Below the pieces are notes generated by a model that was not told the DNA's origin, made no database searches, and was given only the letters and a program-made list of their open reading frames with translations. Shown piece after piece: positions 1 through 4,623 of a stretch of DNA of 5,662 nucleotides. Origin of the DNA: Nitriliruptoraceae bacterium. Its GTDB lineage: Bacteria > Actinomycetota > Nitriliruptoria > Nitriliruptorales > Nitriliruptoraceae. Position numbers and translations under genes: made by a program. The stretch spans positions 1-5,662 of the forward strand of contig SLDB01000279.1 in NCBI GenBank assembly GCA_007125475.1, in the 5' to 3' direction. Each line of letters starts with the position of its first letter. Positions within the stretch are counted from its first letter, which is position 1.

Positions 1-78
1 CCACACCCCGACGAACGGCGTGTACCGCCACGTCCAGACCTGGCCCGGGGTCGCCGAGCACCACCACGCGACGTTCAT
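1..78 (-). CDS. CtaG-like cytochrome c oxidase assembly membrane protein, N-terminal fragment
   Basis: Only the first 26 residues are in the window; the gene continues past base 1. The reading begins at ATG (76-78, minus strand) after a strong GGGGAGG ribosome binding site with a 6-base gap, and lies 31 bases downstream of the SCO gene stop. The residues are MNVAWWCSATPGQ followed by VWTWRYTPFVGVW. A Trp-rich stretch of the type TW-x-x-x-P, leading into a hydrophobic segment, resembles the N-terminus of the caa3-type CtaG family. Those are polytopic membrane proteins that help deliver copper to cytochrome oxidase. Position after PCuAC and SCO genes in the same direction fits that role. The assignment rests on a short motif plus context, so another small Trp-rich membrane protein cannot be excluded. 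Confidence 0.55.
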   Translation of the reverse strand, partial: MNVAWWCSATPGQVWTWRYTPFVGVW

Positions 79-84
79 CGCGTG

Positions 85-91
85 CCTCCCC
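85..91 (-). promoter_or_regulatory. Ribosome binding site of the CtaG-like gene
   Basis: On the minus strand this reads GGGGAGG, six bases before the ATG at 76-78. It is the strongest Shine-Dalgarno match in the leftward cluster. It is the main evidence that the short reading frame at the left edge is a real gene start rather than spurious. Confidence 0.65.
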
Positions 92-109
92 GGCATGTGC
101 GGCGCGGCG

Positions 110-760
110 TCACGACCACTCGTCCACCACACGGGGGAGGTCAGCCGCCCAGTCCGAGCGACGGGCCCCGAACGGCCACGCCCTGCGGGCGACGCCGTCG
201 GCGTCGAAGCCGATCACCTGGGCGGGGTGGCCGATGAGGTCGCCCTCACCGCGTGGATCGGGCCCCTCGACCACCGGGCCGGCCATGTCCAGGGCGTCGA
301 GGGCCTCGGCGACGACGTCGAGTTCGGCGTGCAGCCCGGTGATCCGGGGATCGAAGTTCGCGACGAACTCGCGGATCCGCTCGGGTGAGTCGCGCTCGGG
401 GTCGACGGAGACGAACACGACGTCGAGTTCGTCGAAGCCGATCCCGGCGGCCCGCATCGACGACGCGATCGCGGCCAGGTGGATCGGACAGATGTCCGGG
501 CAGTTCGTGTAGCCGAAGAACAGCAGGGTCGGGTCGCCGGTGAACGCCTCGTCGAACCGGATCTCTCGATCATCGGCGACGTCGGTGAACGTCACCGCGG
601 GGAGCTCGTGGGGGGTGCGGACCGCGTTCCCGTACCAGCCGTCCTCGTCCGGTTCGAGCCCCTGGGCGGCGAGGGCCGTCGAGCTCGACGGCCCGCACCC
701 GGCGGCGACGGCGCCGAGCACGACGAGCGCGGCGAGGATCCGGTGGCTGAGGCGTGGCAT
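110..760 (-). CDS. SCO1/SenC/PrrC family copper chaperone lipoprotein
   Basis: The protein has 216 residues. SCO proteins are thioredoxin-fold copper chaperones and thiol reductases that help build the CuA site of cytochrome c oxidase outside the membrane. A lipoprotein signal peptide is visible: basic start, hydrophobic residues 8-20 and a lipobox ending AAGC with Cys22 as the lipid-modified residue. The copper site is complete: CPDIC at 87-91 (CxxxC) inside FFGYTNCPDICP, and His178 in GHPAQV. The conserved SVDPERD segment is at 118-124. Length is typical for the family. The start is the ATG at 758-760, with AGGGG nine bases upstream. It lies 30 bases downstream of the PCuAC gene and 31 bases upstream of the CtaG-like gene, so the three probably form one transcript. 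Family assignment is firm; the oxidase as client is inferred from context. Confidence 0.93.
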   Translation of the reverse strand: MPRLSHRILAALVVLGAVAAGCGPSSSTALAAQGLEPDEDGWYGNAVRTPHELPAVTFTDVADDREIRFDEAFTGDPTLLFFGYTNCPDICPIHLAAIASSMRAAGIGFDELDVVFVSVDPERDSPERIREFVANFDPRITGLHAELDVVAEALDALDMAGPVVEGPDPRGEGDLIGHPAQVIGFDADGVARRAWPFGARRSDWAADLPRVVDEWS

Positions 761-790
761 CGTCGTCGGCCCCTGGTCACGTCGTCGGCG

Positions 791-1258
791 TCACGCCCCG
801 TCGTCCGATTCCTCGAAGGCGGACTCGGAGAGGTCCAACAGGTCGACGACCTCGGCCTCCACGGTGATCGGCTCCGAGCGGTCGAACTGCAGCGTGATCG
901 GGAAGGTACCGCCGAGTGCGACGTCGTCGTCCGGGGCGATCATCATCAGGTGCAGCCCCCCCGGGCGGAACGACACCGACCCGCCGGCCGGGACGGTGAC
1001 GGCGTCGCGGCGTTCCATCACCGCCTGCCCGTCGTCGACGACCGTCTCGTGGATCTCGATCCCGATCGCGGCATCGGTCTCGACCGCCACCAGCTCGTCG
1101 TCGCCGTCACCGTCGTTGGTGATCGTCAACGCGACCTGCGCACTGCCGGACACGGGCTCGGACGCCTGCACCGAGGCGACCGTGAGCTGCGGGGTGCCCG
1201 ATTGGCACGCCCCGACGAGGACGGTGACGACGAGGAGGGCGGCGAGGCGGCGGGGCAC
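791..1258 (-). CDS. PCuAC family periplasmic-type copper chaperone lipoprotein
   Basis: The protein has 155 residues when started at the GTG at 1256-1258. The frame stays open much further upstream, to about 1702, but that extension is Arg/Pro/Thr-rich, has no signal peptide and covers a divergent gene, so I reject it. The chosen start follows AGGA by five bases and gives a proper lipoprotein signal: MPRR, hydrophobic residues 5-16, lipobox VGAC with Cys18. The mature domain carries the exact PCuAC copper motif H-X10-M-X21-H-X-M: His70, Met81, His103, Met105. PCuAC (formerly DUF461) proteins bind Cu(I) extracellularly and pass it to SCO or directly to the CuA subunit. The C-terminal tail, from about 139, is acidic. 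As the first gene of the leftward cluster it probably supplies the downstream SCO protein. Confidence 0.92.
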   Translation of the reverse strand: MPRRLAALLVVTVLVGACQSGTPQLTVASVQASEPVSGSAQVALTITNDGDGDDELVAVETDAAIGIEIHETVVDDGQAVMERRDAVTVPAGGSVSFRPGGLHLMMIAPDDDVALGGTFPITLQFDRSEPITVEAEVVDLLDLSESAFEESDDGA

Positions 1259-1263
1259 GGTGG

Positions 1264-1267
1264 TCCT
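1264..1267 (-). promoter_or_regulatory. Ribosome binding site fixing the PCuAC GTG start
   Basis: On the minus strand the bases read AGGA, five bases before the GTG at 1256-1258. With the lipoprotein signal peptide that starts exactly there, this site decides between the short start and the long open upstream extension of the frame. Confidence 0.55.
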
Positions 1268-1312
1268 GTTCGTCCGGGTCGGCGGCGCTCGTCTCCGGGA
1301 CACCGCGCGGGT

Positions 1313-1345
1313 GTGCCGGGCCTGCGGGGCCAGGCGGGCCGGCAC
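1313..1345. other. Imperfect hairpin in the divergent intergenic region
   Basis: Bases 1313-1319 (GTGCCGG) pair with 1339-1345 (CCGGCAC), and 1320-1324 (GCCTG) pair with 1331-1335 (CAGGC) around the loop CGGGGC. The only interruption in the 12-bp stem is a three-base bulge (GGG, 1336-1338). It lies 55 bases upstream of the PCuAC start and 164 bases upstream of the small membrane protein start, so it could sit in either leader RNA. There is no T-tract on either side, so a classic intrinsic terminator is unlikely. High GC content makes chance folding a real possibility. Confidence 0.45.
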
Positions 1346-1458
1346 CCGGGCGGTGCGCGGTGCCGAAGGTACGGTGCTGGCGACCGGTCCCCGGCCACGG
1401 ACGTCCTCCCGGTCCGCCCCGGCGGGTCGAGGCGGCCTGACCGGACGTGAGGCCGGGA

Positions 1459-1497
1459 ACGAACCCGGGAGACGAACCGGGGCGACGAACCCGGACG
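1459..1497. repeat. Three tandem 13-bp repeats, consensus ACGAACCcGGgcG
   Basis: Three adjacent units occupy 1459-1471, 1472-1484 and 1485-1497. They read ACGAACCCGGGAG, ACGAACCGGGGCG and ACGAACCCGGACG, and agree with each other at 10 or 11 of 13 positions. A more degenerate copy may precede them from 1445. The array ends three bases before the Shine-Dalgarno sequence of the small membrane protein gene, so it probably lies in its promoter-proximal DNA or 5' leader. It may be a multi-site operator or merely a slippage product; no known operator was recognised. Confidence 0.7.
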
Positions 1498-1499
1498 GC

Positions 1500-1503
1500 G
1501 AGG
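1500..1503 (+). promoter_or_regulatory. Ribosome binding site of the small membrane protein gene
   Basis: GAGG sits five bases before the GTG at 1509-1511. It supports starting the 90-aa protein here, directly before its first hydrophobic segment, although the same frame is open far upstream. Confidence 0.55.
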
Positions 1504-1508
1504 TCCAC

Positions 1509-1781
1509 GTGTCGCAACCGCCCGGAGTCGTCGCCCTCGGCGTCTTCCTCGTCGTGCTCGGTGCCGTGGGCGCGACCGTCACCCAGCGACGTTTCGAGGC
1601 CGCCGGCCGCGCCTCGCTGGCACCGTTGGCGCTGGTGCCCCTGGGGGTGCTGATCGGGGCCGGGGCGTCGTTCGCCCGGGGCTGGGCGCTGGCGGCGTCC
1701 ATGGCGGTCGGCGGTGTCCTCGTCCCCGTGGTCGGCGCGGTGGGACGCTGGTGGGAGGTGCGTCGCGGGCGCGGGCGGTGA
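1509..1781 (+). CDS. Small three-helix membrane protein of unknown function
   Basis: The predicted protein has 90 residues from the GTG at 1509-1511. Three hydrophobic segments are visible at about 7-24, 37-54 and 59-78. Between the first two is a basic loop containing QRRFEAAGR (26-34), and the tail is strongly basic: RWWEVRRGRGR (80-90). By the positive-inside rule the loop and the tail should be cytoplasmic, which leaves the arrangement of helices two and three uncertain. I do not recognise the family. The gene is divergent from the copper-chaperone cluster and ends 36 bases before the ABC transporter ATPase start, so it may be co-transcribed with the transporter. The frame is open for hundreds of bases upstream, as expected by chance at this GC content, so openness is not evidence by itself. 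The hydrophobic pattern, ribosome binding site and fit between neighbours support it. Confidence 0.65.
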   Translation: MSQPPGVVALGVFLVVLGAVGATVTQRRFEAAGRASLAPLALVPLGVLIGAGASFARGWALAASMAVGGVLVPVVGAVGRWWEVRRGRGR

Positions 1782-1782
1782 C

Positions 1783-1793
1783 TTGACTACGGT
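1783..1793 (+). promoter_or_regulatory. Possible promoter element before the ABC transporter operon
   Basis: The bases TTGACTACGGT contain TACGGT (1788-1793), a TAnnnT-type -10 hexamer of the kind seen in actinobacteria. It is placed so that transcription would begin about 1800, giving a short leader to the ATG at 1818. No good -35 hexamer is found 17 bases upstream. The gene pair could equally be read from a transcript starting before 1509. Confidence 0.22.
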
Positions 1794-1806
1794 GGCCGCG
1801 TCGACG

Positions 1807-1811
1807 AGGGG
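1807..1811 (+). promoter_or_regulatory. Ribosome binding site fixing the ATPase ATG start
   Basis: AGGGG lies six bases before the ATG at 1818-1820. An in-frame TTG at 1812 directly abuts this site, leaving no spacing, so the ATG is the better start. Confidence 0.6.
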
Positions 1812-1817
1812 TTGGCG

Positions 1818-2717
1818 ATGCACGACGACGTCGCGGTACAGGTCCACGGCCTGACGAAGCGATTCGGCTCGACGCTCGCCGTTGACGACGTCAGCTTCAC
1901 CGTTCCCCGCGGACGGGTCGTCGGGTTCCTCGGCCCGAACGGTGCCGGGAAGTCCACGACGATGCGGATGATGGTCGGGTTGACGGCGCCGACCGCGGGT
2001 GAGGCCCGATTCGGCGGCGTCCGGTTCCACGACCTGGCCGACCCGACCCGCACGGTCGGCTCGATCGTCGACGGCGTCGATCATCACCCGGGCCGACGCG
2101 CGATCCAGGAGCTGGCGATCTCCGCCCTCGCCGCCGGGATCCCCCGCCGGCGCTGCGACGAGGTCCTCGACCTCGTCGGCCTCGGTGCGGTCTCCCGCAA
2201 ACGGGTGGGGGAGTTCAGCCTCGGGATGCGGCAACGGCTCGGGCTCGCGCAGGCCCTGTTGGGCGACCCGGAGATCCTCCTCCTCGACGAGCCCGCGAAC
2301 GGCCTGGATCCCGAAGGCATCCACTGGGTGCGTTCGCTGCTGCGGCACTTCGCCGATCAGGGGCGGGCGATCCTGGTCTCCTCACACCTGCTCACCGAGG
2401 TCTCGCGCCTCGCCGACGAGGTCCTGGTGATCCGTCAGGGGCGGTTGGTCGCCCACGCCTCGGTCGACGAGCTCACCGCCGGTGGCGGAGCGGTCCTCGT
2501 GGCATCCGACGACGACCCCGGGCTGGCGGCGTCGCTCCGGCGGCTGGGTGCCGACGTCACCGAACACGAGGCCGAGCTCACCGTCGTCGGTCTCGAGGCC
2601 GACGAGGTCGGACGGGCCGCCCGGGACGCCGGGGTGGCGTTGCGACGGTTGCAGCCGCGCTCCAACGACCTCGAGGCCGTGTTCATGGAGCTCACCGCCG
2701 GGGAAGAGATCGCGTGA
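1818..2717 (+). CDS. ABC-2 type transporter ATP-binding protein
   Basis: The 299-residue protein is the cytoplasmic ATPase of an ABC exporter and powers the permease encoded next. Motifs in order: Walker A GPNGAGKST at 39-47; a Q-loop region VGSIVDGVDHHPGR at 80-93, with Asp85 where the usual Gln would be; ABC signature FSLGMRQR at 133-140; Walker B ILLLDEP at 153-159 with catalytic Glu158; D-loop GLDP at 162-165; and switch His190 in SSHLL. The first 215 residues or so form the nucleotide-binding domain. The rest is the C-terminal extension common in drug or bacitracin-resistance-like ATPases of this class. The Q-loop region with HPGR is, from memory, characteristic of a subgroup found in many actinobacteria. 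The stop overlaps the permease start, so the two are translationally coupled. The substrate cannot be told from sequence. Confidence 0.93.
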   Translation: MHDDVAVQVHGLTKRFGSTLAVDDVSFTVPRGRVVGFLGPNGAGKSTTMRMMVGLTAPTAGEARFGGVRFHDLADPTRTVGSIVDGVDHHPGRRAIQELAISALAAGIPRRRCDEVLDLVGLGAVSRKRVGEFSLGMRQRLGLAQALLGDPEILLLDEPANGLDPEGIHWVRSLLRHFADQGRAILVSSHLLTEVSRLADEVLVIRQGRLVAHASVDELTAGGGAVLVASDDDPGLAASLRRLGADVTEHEAELTVVGLEADEVGRAARDAGVALRRLQPRSNDLEAVFMELTAGEEIA

Positions 2718-3469
2718 CGGGCCTCCTCGCCGCAGAGGTGCGGAAGCTGTCCACCGCACGCACGACGTGGATCCTCACCGCGATCGGAGCCGCGTTCGCC
2801 GGTTTCGGTGCGGGGTTCTTCCTGTTCGAGGAGGCGTTCTCCGGGCCGTTCACCGGGAGCGATCCGCAGGTCGCCGCGGCGATCGACCAGGTCGGGGGGA
2901 TGTCGGTGATCGTGCTGGTCGTGGGGGTGCTGTCGCTGACGACCGAGTTCCGACACGCCACGATCGGTCGGACCCTGCAGATCACCCCGTCGCGCACCCG
3001 GGTGCTCACCGCCAAGCTCGTCGTGGGGGCTGCCTACGGCGTCGTGTACTTCGTCGCCTCCCTCGGCGTCGTGGCGGTGCTGATCGGGATCGCCGCGACC
3101 GGCACCGACCTGGAACTCGGTGCCGAGGTCCGCGAAGCGCTGTGGCACGGACCGGTCGGCCTCGCGCTCACCGCGGTGTTCGGGGTCGCCGTCGGGGCGT
3201 TGCTGCGCAGCCAGGTCGTGGCGATCACCGTCAGCCTGGTGTACGTGATGCTGGTCGAGACCCTGGTGAACCAGTTCGCCCCACAGGTCGCCCGCTGGCT
3301 GCCGTTCCAGGCGTTGAACGCGCTGTTCCTCTCCGACGAGGCGATGGGTCAGATGCCGGAGGGCATGGTCTCGCCGTTGCCGCCCGGCACCGCGCTGGGG
3401 GTGTTCGTCGCCTACGTCGCCGCCTTCTCGGTGGCGGCGGTGTGGCTGCTGCGGGCCCGTGACGTCTGA
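2714..3469 (+). CDS. ABC-2 type transporter permease
   Basis: The 251-residue protein is the membrane half of the exporter, starting at a GTG whose bases overlap the ATPase stop (GTGA, 4-base overlap). The N-terminus LLAAEVRKLSTARTTW (4-19) is the typical amphipathic, basic entry of ABC-2 permeases that act with stand-alone ATPases. About six membrane segments are visible: near 19-38, 62-76, 98-127, 146-164, 168-185 and 226-247. The cytoplasmic loop TTEFRHATIGRTLQITPSR (76-94), with its conserved TTEFR, is a hallmark of this permease group. Length matches the family. Two copies, or one with a partner, would be needed for a working transporter; no second permease is in the window, so a homodimer is likely. 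Substrate unknown; export of a small molecule, peptide or lipid is possible. Confidence 0.88.
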   Translation: MTGLLAAEVRKLSTARTTWILTAIGAAFAGFGAGFFLFEEAFSGPFTGSDPQVAAAIDQVGGMSVIVLVVGVLSLTTEFRHATIGRTLQITPSRTRVLTAKLVVGAAYGVVYFVASLGVVAVLIGIAATGTDLELGAEVREALWHGPVGLALTAVFGVAVGALLRSQVVAITVSLVYVMLVETLVNQFAPQVARWLPFQALNALFLSDEAMGQMPEGMVSPLPPGTALGVFVAYVAAFSVAAVWLLRARDV

Positions 3470-3672
3470 CCGTGGATCGATCCGCCGGTGCGCGAGGAGG
3501 TGCTGGCGGACGGCGGCGGGCGCCGGTAGCGGGGCGGTGGCCGGCGGAGTCGACGCGGCCGGGGGCGCGATTTGATTTCCTTGCACGGCTGAAGTTGCCT
3601 GGGTTCCGGTCGGACGTGCCGTCGGCCGATCCACAACCGTCAGTCTCATCCGCACCGTGAGCCCGGCACGGC

Positions 3673-3708
3673 CACCACGGGCCGGGCCGCCGCCCGGGGC
3701 CGGTGGTG
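3673..3708 (+). other. Long imperfect hairpin in the etfB leader
   Basis: CACCAC (3673-3678) pairs with GTGGTG (3703-3708), GGCC (3680-3683) with GGCC (3698-3701), and GGGC (3684-3687) with GCCC (3692-3695) around the loop CGCC. The interruptions are one G-G mismatch and a two-base GG bulge, so 14 pairs form in 36 bases. The structure ends 68 bases before the etfB ATG and has no T-tract. It could be an mRNA-stabilising or regulatory leader structure; no known riboswitch class was recognised. Confidence 0.45.
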
Positions 3709-3756
3709 CCCACGACCGCGATCCCGAGCTCGCCCACGACCGTGACCACCAGAGCG
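3709..3756 (+). repeat. 24-base tandem duplication before etfB
   Basis: Units 3709-3732 and 3733-3756 match at 18 of 24 positions and share the block CCCACGACCG at the start of each. With the G before it, the exact shared run is 11 bases (3708-3718 and 3732-3742). A partial third unit, ACCACGAGAGGA, follows and merges with the ribosome binding site. The repeat lies between the leader hairpin and the start codon. Function unknown; a replication-slippage origin is possible. Confidence 0.55.
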
Positions 3757-3762
3757 ACCACG

Positions 3763-3768
3763 AGAGGA
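3763..3768 (+). promoter_or_regulatory. Ribosome binding site fixing the etfB ATG start
   Basis: AGAGGA is eight bases before the ATG at 3777-3779. The frame is open back to a GTG at 3657, but the extra 40 residues would be Pro/Gly/His/Asp-rich with no family counterpart. EtfB proteins begin almost exactly at the MKVLVPVKRVPD sequence found here. Confidence 0.7.
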
Positions 3769-3776
3769 AGACTCGC

Positions 3777-4562
3777 ATGAAGGTCCTCGTCCCCGTCAAG
3801 CGCGTGCCCGACACCGCCGGCGAGAAGAAGATCGATCCCAACGACCGTACGGTGGACCGCGAGTCCGTCGAGTCCGTGCTCTGCCCGGTGAACGAATTCG
3901 CGATCGAGGAGGCGATGCGCCTCAAGGAGCAGCAGGACGCCGAGGTCACCGTCCTGCTGGTCGGTCCGGAGTCCGCACAGCCGGTGGTCCGCAAGGCGTT
4001 GTCCTACGGGCTCGACGCCGGGGTCCAGGTCGTCGACGACGCCGTCGTCGGCTCCGACGCCCTCGGGACCGCCGAGGTCCTGGCCAAGGCCCTGGCCGCC
4101 GAGGAGTTCGACCTGGTGATCTTCGGCAACCAGTCCACCGATGCGAGGACGTGTCTGGTGCCGGCCGCGGTCGCCGAGATCCTCGGCCTGCCGGCCCTGA
4201 CGTACGCCCGGCACCTGGAGATCGACGGGGATCAGATCACGGTCCACCGTGAGCACGAGGAGGGCTGGGACGTCGTCGAGTCGTCGCTGCCGGCCGTCGT
4301 CTCCGTCGTCGAGGCGATCAACGAGCCGCGGTACCCGTCGTTCAAGGGGATCATGGCGGCGAAGTCCAAGCCGCTGGAGGTCAGGTCACTCGATGACCTC
4401 GACGTCGACACCAGCCGGGTGGGCTCCGACAACGCCGCAGCGATCATGTACGAGTTCCGCGACCGCCCGCCGAAGGAGCCGGGCACGATCGTCGAGGACG
4501 ACGGCTCCGGTGCCGCGGCGACGCAGCTCGCCGACTGGCTCGTCGAGAAGAAGTTCGTCTGA
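3777..4562 (+). CDS. etfB: Electron transfer flavoprotein beta subunit
   Basis: The 261-residue protein is the small subunit of the ETF heterodimer, which accepts electrons from acyl-CoA dehydrogenases and similar enzymes in the cytoplasm. The beta subunit binds the structural AMP and carries the loop that docks onto partner dehydrogenases. The start MKVLVPVKRVPDT (1-13) is typical, followed by CPVNEFAIEEA (36-46). The nucleotide-binding region is FGNQSTDARTCLVPA (116-130). The beta-signature region REHEEGWDVVESSLPAVVS lies at 158-176, and the recognition loop NEPRYPSFKGIMAAKSKP at 182-199. The C-terminal LVEKKFV is usual for actinobacterial EtfB. Length fits the family (about 250-265). etfA follows after a 61-base spacer, so the two are almost certainly one operon. 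Mycobacterial homologues are often called FixA; nothing here suggests a nitrogen-fixation or bifurcating role. Confidence 0.96.
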   Translation: MKVLVPVKRVPDTAGEKKIDPNDRTVDRESVESVLCPVNEFAIEEAMRLKEQQDAEVTVLLVGPESAQPVVRKALSYGLDAGVQVVDDAVVGSDALGTAEVLAKALAAEEFDLVIFGNQSTDARTCLVPAAVAEILGLPALTYARHLEIDGDQITVHREHEEGWDVVESSLPAVVSVVEAINEPRYPSFKGIMAAKSKPLEVRSLDDLDVDTSRVGSDNAAAIMYEFRDRPPKEPGTIVEDDGSGAAATQLADWLVEKKFV

Positions 4563-4623
4563 GGCGACGGAGCGTCGACAGACGCCCGGCCGACCGACGA
4601 ACTCCAGACACAAGGAACGAGAC

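Larger units (their letters stand above)
3470..3776. other. 307-base intergenic region upstream of etfBA
   Basis: I find no convincing gene here. A GTG-started frame at 3472-3660 would encode 62 Arg/Gly/Ala/Pro-rich residues with no ribosome binding site. After the permease stop there is a weak stem CGCCGG/CCGGCG (3521-3526 with 3541-3546) with a 14-base loop and no T-tract, a poor terminator. At 3570-3582 an AT-rich patch (ATTTGATTTCCTT) stands out from very GC-rich surroundings and is the most likely neighbourhood of the etfBA promoter, though no clear -10/-35 pair can be assigned. The right third contains the hairpin and tandem duplication listed separately. Confidence 0.5.

Noticed and set aside
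1370..1375. TACGGT as a -10 hexamer for the small membrane protein gene, with TACCTT overlapping it on the minus strand for the PCuAC gene
   Set aside because: No acceptable -35 element lies at the right distance in either direction, so these are only short matches and I did not call promoters.
1259..1702. Open upstream extension of the PCuAC frame on the minus strand (303 aa in total)
   Set aside because: The added residues are low-complexity Arg/Pro/Thr/Ala sequence that would bury the lipoprotein signal inside the protein and would overlap the divergent membrane protein gene. A GTG with a ribosome binding site at 1258 gives a proper signal peptide.
3472..3660. Possible 62-aa gene between the permease and etfB
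   Set aside because: No Shine-Dalgarno sequence, biased Arg/Gly/Pro composition and no recognisable motif; consistent with a chance frame in GC-rich DNA.
3657..3776. Upstream in-frame extension of EtfB from a GTG at 3657
   Set aside because: The 40 extra residues come from the hairpin and repeat region, have no counterpart in EtfB proteins and lack a ribosome binding site. The ATG at 3777 has AGAGGA and the standard N-terminus.
2435..3994. Long minus-strand open frame (519 aa) opposite the transporter and etfB
   Set aside because: It lies antisense to genes with clear family motifs, its translation is His/Arg/Asp/Gln-rich low-complexity sequence, and long antisense frames are expected at this GC content.
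4565..4577. Small hairpin CGACG-GAG-CGTCG just after the etfB stop
   Set aside because: Five pairs with a 3-base loop are common by chance at this GC content, there is no T-tract, and etfA clearly continues the operon, so a terminator is not supported.
4249..4623. Open frame running into EtfA from within etfB
   Set aside because: This stretch is the +1-frame shadow of etfB with Arg/Ser-rich translation. The ATG at 4624 has a near-perfect ribosome binding site and gives a standard EtfA N-terminus.
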